A DNA stretch of 64,000 nt, taken from positions 2,356,001 to 2,420,000 of the forward strand of contig NC_083396.1 in assembly GCF_030864355.1 (NCBI RefSeq). The letters run 5' to 3'. Shown here one piece after another: positions 53,853 to 64,000 of this stretch (position 1 is its first letter; the number at the start of each line of letters is the position of its first letter). Position numbers and translations under genes: made by a program. The notes under the pieces are model-generated. The model ran no database searches and was not told where the DNA came from. It was given only the letters and a program-made list of their open reading frames with translations. Source of the stretch: Cutaneotrichosporon cavernicola (taxonomy: Eukaryota; Basidiomycota; Tremellomycetes; Trichosporonales; Trichosporonaceae).

Positions 53853-55430
53853 ACGCCACATGTATACGAAATCGGCGTGGTGCCTACCACTCGATGAAAT
53901 TAGCCAAACGCCCATTGGTCGTACATGGGCACTCGTCGTTGTTGGATGTCAGGCTAGCTGTTGTACTGATGCCCAGTACTCAGGCACCATATGAGTATTT
54001 TGTGCTGACATGGAAGACGATGAGTTGGTGTCTGGCCGAGCGTTCTGGAAAACATGGGAATGAACTCGTTGAAATCACGTTGACAACGTAATTAATGTGA
54101 ACGCCGTCCATTCGGCTAAACCAATCCCAAACACCGGTACCTCAAGGCACATTCAACGTGCGTCGAGGCATTATCTGGATCACTGAGTCTTGCAAAGACT
54201 AACGGGACCGTCGCGGCAACATAGTGTCAGCATATTCCGTTTTCTTGGTGTCCTCAAGAACATAGTGTAGCATTCCCAAGGGGGGTAAAGACGGTCCTAC
54301 TGTGGGCTTCACATGGCAAGCCTGTTAAGAATCCTGAGGAATCATGTGGGACGTGAGTAGCATTGGGGGACCAGTAGTTGTCGAAATGGCATGGAATGTT
54401 GGTGGCATCGCCACTAATGAGGAGCACAAGCTCAACAGGACAAGGAAATTCAGGTATTGGTCAGATCTGTCACATCGGTATCAGTTGATCGCCGTGATCT
54501 GCGAAACGGCTGATCTATTCTACAGCTGTCTGTTCGCGGGAACATTCTCGGTGGTTCTGATGATTGATTGAAACGGTGTCCTACGAAAAGTGTACGGGAG
54601 AGTTCACAGTTTGTCATAGTTTGTCCCTGGCGGAGACTCTTCTGGGCAATTCTAATCGAGTGGTAAGTGCCACGCTGACAGCATGACAGCATGGCAGCAT
54701 GAGGGGTTAGTGTGACGTTGGTACAGTGGGAAAGTTCTGGGTACGGAGCCAAATCCAAGGTCCAGGAGGATACCAAAGTGACATGCCACGATCAGTTGAT
54801 CACCTATGATCGACACCCAGGACCTACCACCCTAACTAACATGCTCCCCTTGTCACTTTGGCCCTTGCCACTCACTCCCGCCCGACCCCGAGAACCCCGA
54901 TGCCCGAGAATAAGGTCCCCCCCACCCACAGCCCGGCCGCCCACGGCCGATACCGGACTTGCGCCAAGACTCCGCAAACACCACGTTCCCACATTTCCTG
55001 TCATGCACCATTTTGGTCGCCGACCAGCACTCCGCATGTAGGCGGGAGTTACCGCCTTGCTTGCACAGAACGGTGGCCTAGATGTTAAAGAAAGAACCTG
55101 ATGGACGATATCAAGACCGAGTGGCGTTTGCCAGGATCCCCCACACCCAACACCCCACACCCAATCGCCACACACCCCGGATCTTTGCGGAAGTAATACA
55201 AGATACAAGAGTCAACACCAGTAGTTCTGTTGTTTGACATCATACCACAACATTCCTCCTCTCTGCCTCGAGCCGAGGTTGTTGTTTCTTTTCGTGGTAA
55301 TAACTTGAAGAGATAGATAAAGTGGCGCTCCCGATAAGCCACTACCGCCCCCTAATCGACGCCGCCACCCACACCACTTGCCTCTGCCACGCCCAGCCCC
55401 TGTCACCGAACTTTGCTCCCCACCGTTCAG
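53853..55430. other. Gene-poor spacer
   Basis: 1.6 kb with no supported gene or RNA. Should contain the Zn2Cys6 gene promoter at its right end. Confidence 0.45.
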
Positions 55431-56408
55431 ATGGGCTCGCCCTCCCCCTCGGCTTCCACGTCGCCAAAGGCTACGACGGGCCCAGGTGACGATCCCCCGC
55501 GCAACAAGCCGCCTCGTAAACTCAACCGCTCCGCTAACCAGCTACACCGTAACCAGGCTTGCCTGACCTGTCGTCGCCGACGGATCAAATGCGATGCAGC
55601 TCGACCACACTGTTCGAGCTGTGTTCGCAGTTTTCGATTCCTGGCCCGCACCCAACCTGATCCGGAACGGGACGCACGCGGTGTCCAATGCGTGTACGAG
55701 AACAACGAGCCCGAGGAGCCCGAGCCAGAGGACCCTCGCGCCGCCGTCGCCAAACTCGAAGCCAGAGTCGGTGAGCTCCATCCTTTCTGTTGCGATATCG
55801 TAATGACCCCAGCCGAGTTGCAAGGCGAACTCGACCGGCTGACGAGCACGTCGCCTCGCATCTCGACCACGCCAGTCTTAACCATGACTCCGTCTCAACG
55901 CGCCGAACATACTCTCCCCTCCCCCTCCATTCCGCAGGATACCTCGCCATCAATACCCCAGCACCTCTTCACCCCGCCCCACTTGTGGCCCAACATGGAA
56001 CTCGACCCGACTGCACAGCACTTTGTCCCGCCCCCCTTTGACCCCGGCTTCCCGTACGGCACAACAGGCATCCCCACGCACCCCCATCAACATCAACACC
56101 AGCACCAGCGCCAGCGCCAACACCAACACCCGTCCAATCCAACGCATCCCGGACATCAAACATCGCCCGTCTCATCCAACTCGGAGCCGCTCAGTTGGCC
56201 TGGGCAAGGCGGTCCTTCCATGCCTTCGACGCCGTTCCACATGCCGGACGGCAACCAGCTTGACCTCGAGCTCGGCCCCAGCGTCGACGACGCCATGACC
56301 CGCTACGTTGAAATGTCCATGGGTGGCATGCGGGGCATGGGTGGTGGGCCTAGACCCAGCCAGGGTGGGGGCGAAGAGCGCCCACATACGGGCGGCCGTG
56401 GCGATTAA
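55431..56408 (+). CDS. Zn2Cys6 transcription factor, short form
   Basis: Fungal binuclear zinc-cluster regulator. The Zn cluster reads ACLTCRRRRIKCDAARPHCS, then SC and a spaced last Cys in RGVQCVYENNEPEEP (linker between fifth and sixth Cys is longer than usual). A 42-nt intron (55771-55812) should be removed: it joins KLEARV to AELQGELDRLTS and restores a short coiled coil for dimerisation. Downstream the chain is disordered and rich in Pro/Ser, with HQHQHQHQRQRQHQH and a Gly/Met-rich end. No fungal-specific TF (middle homology) domain is present, so with about 311 aa this is a compact regulator. Target genes are unknown; nearest neighbour with CGG-rich sites is the dehydrogenase, but that link is speculation. 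Confidence 0.85.
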   Translation: MGSPSPSASTSPKATTGPGDDPPRNKPPRKLNRSANQLHRNQACLTCRRRRIKCDAARPHCSSCVRSFRFLARTQPDPERDARGVQCVYENNEPEEPEPEDPRAAVAKLEARVGELHPFCCDIVMTPAELQGELDRLTSTSPRISTTPVLTMTPSQRAEHTLPSPSIPQDTSPSIPQHLFTPPHLWPNMELDPTAQHFVPPPFDPGFPYGTTGIPTHPHQHQHQHQRQRQHQHPSNPTHPGHQTSPVSSNSEPLSWPGQGGPSMPSTPFHMPDGNQLDLELGPSVDDAMTRYVEMSMGGMRGMGGGPRPSQGGGEERPHTGGRGD

Positions 56409-59400
56409 ACCGCCTCAAAGGATGCACGTGCATTTTTCGGCGCAATGCCCACCGCATGTGTTTTGATCGATGATCTCATTTCATTCCGACTCTTAGTCCC
56501 CATGCAACCCGAGGCAGGGTGGGGGAAAGGGGCGGGCAGTTTCAGCATTCGCTCCGGCTACCAGCGGTTGAGGTCGGCGGTGAGCTGTTCTGCACACAAT
56601 CGTTTGCGTGTGGCTGGACAAGGGATGCGTGGGAAGGGACGATTGAGGAGTGACCGAGGTGGAGACAAGCACGCACGCGCCAGGGAGAAGGGAGCAGGGA
56701 GTAGGGCGCGGGCCACAAGTCATGGCATGCATCATGTTGTGTTTTTTTGCATTGCCCGTTTGTTTCGGAAGGATCAGGGCTCCCGACACTGTTATGCAGG
56801 AGATACAGGGGATGCACATCTTCCATGCCCCTCCGAACCCTCTTAGAGCGGGAGCTCGGGAGGCCTCCTGCAGTCCTGAGGATTCGGACGAAAATCATTC
56901 AACCGTCCAAACATTCACACATTCAAACAGTGGCAGTCTGTGCCTACAGATGAGCCTGATAAAACCTTGCGTTGTCACTCAACCTGCAGACCATGCAGTC
57001 CTGTGGGAGCTCGCTTAATTTGCAGGGCATCGCTCACCGACCTTACTTACCTTCTGCCAGGGCCGAGACCCTGGCTCCACAGTGGCACTGTGGTTGGCGA
57101 CGTTTGCGATTAGCTGGAGCCTTGGTGACCTCGGTGAACTGGTAAACTGTGGGCCGAGATGGTTTGGCTGGTTTGGCCAGACGGCCAGACGAGGCCATTG
57201 GGTAGCACTTGGCCATTGGCATCATTTTGGGGTGGGAGTGCAGGCTGGTCCAAGTTAGGTCCAGGGTTGTCCAATTGTCCAAAGCAACGGTCGCGGTCCC
57301 AGGGACGTCTGTTAATCCGTTAGTTGGCCAGGTTGGCCAGGCTGGCGACGCTGCTATGTAACCGCGCTCCCCACGTGTGGCGGATTGTCGGTCGGTGGTC
57401 GGTGGGTCTGGTCTAGTCTGTGGCGCCAAACAAGCGACAAGCCACAACCTTTGTGGCGGTGACCGGTCAACTCACCGACCATACGTTACATTTCGCGATG
57501 CTTCAACGGTCCGGACCATGGCCATGTCATGTCAGCCAGGGGAGGTGGGGGGTGGGGGGGGTTGCTCTGTGATAGGTGGCTACATGGGCCGGGGGTAGGG
57601 CAAGGGATTGGGTGGTCGTTTGGGGTGGTGGCTAGGTATGTTGGTCAAGGGGGTTGGACAGGGGGGGTTGGAATTTCGCCTAGAGGTTAGTAGTAGATTC
57701 AATGTTAGTCCAGATACCTCTAGTCATTGCTAGTCGTTAGCAGCATTTTCGTCCTTGTCAGTTCGCGGCGTGCAGCTTGCCCATCTCGCCATGCATTGTA
57801 TGATATATATTGAATTCGCTACAAATCTCTACTGAGCACCTCGGTTTGAGCTCGGTGAAGAGAAGCGGAGTTGGGGAGTCCATCTCGGTTACGGCGTGGT
57901 GGCCCCGAAAGCCAGTGTCCTTCCCATTCGACAATGCCAGGAATAGACAGTGCAAAAGTGCAGAGCAAGTAACAAGTCGCAACTCGCATGAGCAGTGTGG
58001 AGGAGCCGGGGTGGGGGAGCTCGGTATCGCGTTTCAAACACACCTACGGCCGCGGCAGTCCGGGTTCCGCGGTACGCGTAAACCACTGCGGTTGCGAGTC
58101 CTGAGGATCTGTCTTTCACTGGCTGACGCTCCGGATGGTTAATACATTTACATGACAGGGGCTGGAGACCGCCGCGCCGGAAAGCCGCGTGGCGTCTCGG
58201 TGTGCGCTCGGTGACCAAGTCTTTCCTCGATGTGAGTCACTCAACAAACTCAGGAAATGGACCAGCCGCTGTCGTTTCGTCGTCGATACTGCCTCAATAC
58301 CTCGTGATATTGGGAAACCCGTGTCCGTGGCAGAAGGTACAGATGCATCGGCTGCAAATCAGGGAACCCGAATGAAGCAGTTGTTGAAGTGTGCAGCAGC
58401 AGTGGCAGAACCATTCCGAAGACGTTGTGCAGCTCGAGGTCCCACAATCTCACCATCAACGTGTGGCGAGGAGAGGCAGTGTAGCTGCTTCACCCAGGTT
58501 ACCTGAATGGCAACCGCAAAAAATCACACACCAGATTCAAGCATGTCACCCGGAGGAAGCAGTCGTGTCATATGCCGAGGCTGCTTTAATTCAACCCTGG
58601 GTACGAGAAGAACACGCTTACTCACATCATATCACCGGCTGCGTTGCTGGCTCTCAGTGTCCAGGATGCATAATGAGGGATCTGAACGATCGGGCATGGG
58701 CGACGATCTGAATCAGGATCTAGGGAAAAGGTGCGGGAGGGTAGTCTTCAAGACTCAAGGTGGCGGATGAAGCGGTTGGCAGTTTAGTACGACCCGACGC
58801 AACGTGACACCTCAGACCCGGATACCGAACTCAGGTCAATTCTCGGTCGTGTCAAGGGTCAACTGATCAACAATTCCATCAAACACTCACAATCACCAAT
58901 TACTCAACACTCAACTCCAACCCCGACTGAAAGATGTCCTTGGATACAGTGAAGAGCGGCATGTCCCGACGGCGAGAGCCACATATTTTCACGTCGTCCT
59001 CAAAGTCGCTTCCCCTTGCCGCAGAGTAGCTCCGCGTCCTTCCCGAGAGAAAGACTCGTACCCCTCACTACGCCTCACTGGGCATTGCTGATATGCCCTT
59101 CCCGGTCTGGGAATCACTTACCACGCCCCTTTGAACAGCTCGGTATCTCGGTGTCGTCGTAAAAGGAGACAGCGAGGCTTGCTAATCGCGATCGAGCATC
59201 TCCATTGAACTCAAATCGCTCAGAGGAACCACTAGCGATTCAGATCACCTGAATGCTGCAGCTGGACAATCCAAGGAATTGAATTTGCAGCTGCAGTTTT
59301 GCCGGTGATGAAAGGGCGCAGCGTGTCCTCGTAAGGACGCATTAGGGGCAGGGGCGCGAGTGAGCGGCAGGGCATGTGAGCGAGGCGGCAGTCGCCGTCC

Positions 59401-61390
59401 CGGTCAAGCCATTGAGCAGTGAGTACACCTTCGCATAAACCACATCGCGCGAATGAGTAGTCTCACGCCAATGATTGGAGGTCCGGGTCCCCTCGACCGC
59501 AGGCAACAGTGAGCCTGCCTGGCGGCAGGTCCAGGGTGAGGCACCCGGCGGCGTGGGCCGCTGCTTTCCACCTCCCGAACACCAAGTAGGGATTGGCTTA
59601 TATTACACAGTGTCGGTGAGCGATATGTCATCAGGACTGAGAGGTGAAGCTGAGCGTGGGCACCTTTGAGCTTCGGCCTCTGGTTAAGCGGGGCCGGCGC
59701 GCCCCGAACGTGAGCGAAGCAAGGCCGCGGACTAGATGTTATTGCATAACCAGTCTCACCGGCGACCAATCCAATTCACCCCGATCTGCCGCGTCGATGA
59801 AGGCCCTCCAACGAGCTGGACGTGTGGGAACGTCTTGTCTGTCCCCAACGGCCGTACTGGGGGTGAGCGGCGAACACCGACGCTCGAGCGATGCACAAAA
59901 AACCATAATCGTGTGAGTATGCCTGAGCACAATCGTGAGCCGCGAAGAGAGGGTGCCAGATTGTGCTGGAGTGGACAGAGGTTGCCGAGTATGAGTATGG
60001 GTGTTAGGTGCGAGAGATGGGTCGGCGCGATGCCAAGCCAACGGCGAACGCCGGGCCGGCGGCCGCGGATCAGCGGAGTCCAACGCTCAACTCCGCGCCA
60101 CCCGCCCGTGACTTCGACAGGAACACTACTGCCGGCGTGGGCGAGCCGAAACGTCAGGCTTTCTTATGTCAGATTGCGCGTTATCCAACATGCGTGATGG
60201 GTGTAAGCGTGCAAGTCATGAGAATGTGTCTGCTCGCTTTGGTGGAGTGGGATGGAGACTGTTCTAGGCGAATCCGGCATGTGGGGATGTTTGGTGCCTG
60301 GAATATCAGCAACCATCAAGTCAGCTCTCCCACAAAGAGGTCTCCGCATTCGTGCCTGGCTCTCTGTAGCGACGTCACAGACGACCACAGCATTCCGCTC
60401 CGTCACAGAACCAAGAGAACATATGGTGCGGTTTCTGGCACCACCCACTAACCAGTTATTAAATGAGTATTTGGATCGACTCGCAACATGATCAAGGACC
60501 AGAGGATCCCGTAGTCCAATTCTAGTGCCAACAAACCGGGACGATTGATCCAACCCTAACCGCCGTCTCGTGTCTCGTGTATCAGAGTGAAGCGCAATCA
60601 CCGCCACCGTGAATCCCGTATACATCTGCACCCTGCAATCACTGCGCCACCCCATTCACTGCGACGCAAACGGCCCATGCACTTTGCACCTCAAAGTGCA
60701 CCGAATCGAATATATCTTATGCATCCCCCACTCCCACTCGGCCACTTGGCGCTCGGCAACGGCGCTGACTCGCCTCTGTGCCGACGTCATGCTCATCTTT
60801 TGGGCCATGGGTCAGGTGAGCATATGACATGGGACCTGAGCCAAGGAGGCTTGCGTGTGGTGACGTCCGAATCTTGTCCGACACAACCGTGTTTGCCACC
60901 CACCTCGTCTTGTCTGCATACCAACACTGCTCTTGCCTCTTCTTTGTGGGATTGTGCATTCGTCAACTGTCCACTCGGCCATCACGCTTTATCCACTCTC
61001 TAGTCAGAATATCCGGTCAAGTTGAAACCTACGTCACACCTGCACAACCCCACACATCTAAGTCTCACCAACCAGTCGTTAGTCGCCACCAACCACGAGG
61101 CCAGGGCAGCTGCCGATCGCTCTTATCTCCCGTCTATCCATCCCTCCCGCCACATCAACCACTGCACATCCACTTGGACGCGCCGCTCTCCTTCATCCTC
61201 TTCATCCTCTTCATCCTCATCGTACTCATCTCATCACCACACATTACCCACACAATCCACTCCCCACTCTCCACTCCCCCACACTCCCATCCAACCCAAA
61301 TATCTGTAACCTGTCCCTCCACCACCCACGCACCTCCAGCACCTCACCAGATTGCCGCCACGCGGCACACTATACTTCCCATACCCTGAC
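56409..61390. other. Gene-poor region of about 5 kb
   Basis: No credible gene. Contains an inverted repeat at 57056-57075 (GCCAGGG/CCCTGGC), recurrent TTGGCCA motifs around 57160-57340 and G-rich runs at 57538-57570 and 57658-57670. The right end (about 61020-61390) is C/T/A-rich and looks like the leader of the BCAS3-like gene. ORFs are short and on both strands in equal measure. Confidence 0.5.
57056..57075. repeat. 7-bp inverted repeat
   Basis: GCCAGGG, six bases, CCCTGGC. Isolated hairpin in gene-poor DNA. Confidence 0.8.
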
Positions 61391-64000
61391 ATGCCCTCGC
61401 CGCAACATGCTCAGCGGACGGCGGGGGCTGTGCGGCGCACCCGCACCGTCCAACGTGAGTGCGAGTGCACCGGAGTTGGCACTGGTAGATGCTGACTGTA
61501 GCCTTACCTGTCGAGTGAGCCTCCGTTAAATCGCGATCACTGACGATAGCGAAGCACAGTCCCTCTCGTCTTTGTTCAGCAACCTTCCCTCTATCTCGGG
61601 CATCTCGGAGATGGCAGGCGTTGGCGCGCTCAAGTCGTTGCTACCCAAGAGCTCGAGCCCGAGCGTCAACCCCCTTCCAGTGGAGGAAGCGGGCGGCGCT
61701 TGGACAGAAGCGGACCTCGGCGGCGGCCGAACGTGAGTTCCGACCTTCCCCAACCTTCCTTCCGGTTAGACTAACACCAGCCGTGTCCTGCTGCTCTGGG
61801 CGCAGCGCGCCCTGCAGGTGTTCGCTTTCAGCGACGGCATCATCCCGGACGACCCTCATGCTCAAGAGACCTTCCCCTCCCCCATCGAAGTCGCATCCCT
61901 CCCAAGCATTGAGTATGCTGAAGGTGCTAAATTCTCGGCCCTTCCCGGTGCGCAGGAGTGCCGAGCGGCGCGGGGCGAGACTGTGCTCAACGCCTGTCTG
62001 CTCCACCCCGGGATGTGGGGCGACCACGGGCCCGTTGTTGCCGTAGCGTAAGCTGTCGCGGACAGACAAGTAGCTGACAACAGAACCCTCTCACCGGAGT
62101 CTGGACGCACCCAAGCTCTCCTCGCCGTCTCGCTTGTCAGCCTACGTACTGGGCAGGCGTTCCGGCGCCTCGACATCGGCAATGGTGTCGCCGCCTCTGT
62201 GTCTGCGTCCGCACGCGCTATTGTAATTGTAAGTTGCCGACGTGGCGGAGCTGATGGCAGACAATGTCGCACCCCTCACCCTCTATTCATGTCGTCAACA
62301 AGGATCTTGAACCAATTGCGCCATCCGTAACCGGCCTTCCAGGTCACCCTCAGAGCTCGCTCCCTGTAGCCGCCCTCTCTGGCCGACTGATTGCCTACGC
62401 CACGAGCGAACCAGCAGCAACATCCGGCCCGCATGGCCTTGGTTCGATCATTACTGCGTCCATGACCCGCCCTCGCATCAGCAGTGTTAGCAGCCAGGGC
62501 TCGGGTTCAACAGCCGCGCCGCAGACTACTCAGGGCGCCATCCTCAACTCAGCCGTTGAGCTGGGTGGTGGCGTTGCGCGTGGGGTCTGGGCTGGTCTCA
62601 AGGCCGGCGCAAAGGTCGCGAGCCAGGCTAGCTCTGGCCGCATGTCGTCGAGTGTGCCCAACGACCGTGTGCTGGAGAATGCTTCCCCTCCAGACCCAGA
62701 CACGGCCGAGAACCGGCCCTTGGAGGATGGGACGGAGATCGCGCCTGCTAAACCGCTCGGCGGTGTGTGGATCAAGATCGTCGACCTGTTCCCCTGCTCA
62801 TCCGCCGAGACTGAGCTTATCGCGCACTTCCGCATACCCCCTATCCGCCACTTTGTCCCAGCGATGCCAACACAAGGCGCTCGCTCCACCGTGGTTCGGA
62901 ACCACCCTGTAGTGCTGCTCGACTTCTCTCCTGATGGCACAAGGCTCTTCGCGGCCCCAGCAGACGGCCGGGATTTCCATATCTTCGAGGTGCGACCTCG
63001 CGGCGCGATGCTCGCACGGCCTGGCCCGCCCAAGGGCGAAGTATGGGACACTTACGTCCTGCGCCGAGGCAACACGCCTGCCAACGTCGGCTCTGTTTCG
63101 TGGTCTCATGACGGTAGATATGTGGCGGTCGGAACTGGGCGAGGTACAATCCGTGAGTTGGCCAATTCGGCTGAACTGACAGCAGACGTCTTTCCTGTCT
63201 GCCCTGGTGGTGGCAAGCCGACTGCCGCAAGCCATGTACCATTGAAACTCACGAACGCGCACATCCTCCCACCACTCTCTGTCGAGATAGCGCCGTCCGC
63301 CCGCATTCGTCCATACCGAACGGCCTCATCTGAGAACTTGAAGGAGAAGGCGGAGGCAGAGACCCCAAGCGGGAAAGCGGTCGCAACGTTCACGGCCCTC
63401 CGCGTCCACCCTCTGGGGAAGGGGACGCTCTGCCAGGACATTGCAATTTTCCGCACGGCCAAGGCAGAGCTCGACCTCGCTCGTCTAGCCGTGCACCAGA
63501 TCGCGCCTAGGTTGGCGAGTCCGCCGGCTGAGGCTCATCGCCGGCTCAGCAGTAACTTGACTGAGATGATGCGGCAGAAGGCAGGTCTGCGTAGCGAGAG
63601 CGATCTCGACGTCAAGTCGGCCGTCATGGCGCGCTGGGCGCTGCCAGTGGGCGGCGGCGGGCCCGAGGACGTCGTGGCGCTCCCTCCTATTAAACAGTCG
63701 TCGAAGCCTGCGTACACCAGCACTCGGGAGAGCGGCCGAGCCAACATCCACCACGCCGAGATCCGCACCCACAGCACCAGTCCCAGGATCCTCCCATCCT
63801 CAATCTACCTCTCGCACCAGGTCGAGTTCTACTCTGCGATCCCGACGGACGAGTTCTCACCCCTCTCAGTGCTCGACAAGGTAGCGAGAACGCGACGCCT
63901 TGTGTTCCGACCCGAAGTGGAGGTTCACCGGCCCACGACGCCTGATACTGGCTCGTTCGACGAGCCTCTCAGCTCCGCACTACATTCGATGATGGACTCG
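61391..64000 (+). CDS. BCAS3-like WD40 protein, 3' end cut by window edge
   Basis: Large WD40 beta-propeller protein of the BCAS3 type, a family that in animals and amoebae acts with PHAF1 on phagophores. The start is [20 protein letters not shown]; then a 13-nt exon (61502-61514) and further exons: DEAQSLSSLFSNLPSISGIS, GGRTRVLLLWAQRALQVFAF, ATLSPESGRTQALLAVSLVS, TMSHPSPSIHVVNKDLEP. Characteristic segments are VVLLDFSPDGTRLFAAPADG with RDFHIFEV, SVSWSHDGRYVAVGTGRGTI joined to HVFPV, and a C-terminal BCAS3-domain-like part (VEFYSAIPTDEFSPLSVLDK) running to the edge. All visible introns are 31-46 nt and in phase. More than 750 aa are visible. Confidence 0.8.

Noticed and set aside
47880..61390. 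Centromere or large transposon in the gene-poor right half
   Set aside because: No long terminal repeats, reverse transcriptase or transposase motifs were seen, and genes interrupt the region.

Overview
The window is nuclear DNA from a basidiomycete yeast of the Tremellomycetes, most likely Trichosporonales. The evidence is very many short spliceosomal introns (mostly about 31-50 nt, GTGAGT-like donors, CTGAC/CTAAC branch sites a few bases before the AG), GC-rich third codon positions, a GT69 (CAP59/CMT1 family) mannosyltransferase, and best family matches of basidiomycete type. Genes were rebuilt by reading frames across introns. For RAD51, SPT5, RPS4, the GT69 enzyme, mitochondrial L27, MED8 and the inositol monophosphatase the exon sums close exactly in frame.

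Layout: 1-5.4 kb carries a single-pass membrane protein (+) and the CAF-1 subunit Cac2 (-). 6.7-13.8 kb carries RAD51 (+), a GT69 glycosyltransferase (+), mitochondrial ribosomal L27 (-) and an F-box-like protein (+). 15.2-21.8 kb carries SPT5 (+), a small D-box protein that may be securin (+), and a secreted Cys/Trp-rich protein (-). 22.9-28.8 kb carries MED8 (-) and SWD1/RBBP5 (+) from a very tight divergent promoter, a DnaJ-X protein (-) and a GNAT acetyltransferase (+). 29-34.6 kb is one large tricalbin (-). 36.4-47.9 kb carries an inositol monophosphatase (-), RPS4 (+), a CCDC124/Lso2-like ribosome factor (-), a glyoxal oxidase (-), a four-pass membrane protein (+), RPA12 (-) and an Ala/Glu/Pro-rich protein (-). 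48-52.5 kb is gene-poor and holds broken ORFs. A 2-hydroxyacid dehydrogenase (-), a Zn2Cys6 regulator (+), a 5 kb gene-poor stretch and a BCAS3-like WD40 gene that runs off the right edge complete the window.

Most genes are housekeeping. Many serve chromatin and transcription (Cac2, Spt5, Med8, Swd1, Rpa12), but this looks like ordinary gene order, not a functional cluster. The most notable observations are: (1) a 4-nt micro-exon that supplies part of the catalytic Asp codon of the inositol monophosphatase, with 11-22 nt exons in SPT5 and the BCAS3-like gene; (2) an 11-residue repeat array at the N-terminus of the tricalbin that closely resembles the membrane-binding repeats of alpha-synuclein; (3) a candidate securin; and (4) a modular secreted Cys/Trp-rich protein. 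No tRNA, rRNA, complete transposon or CRISPR array was recognised.
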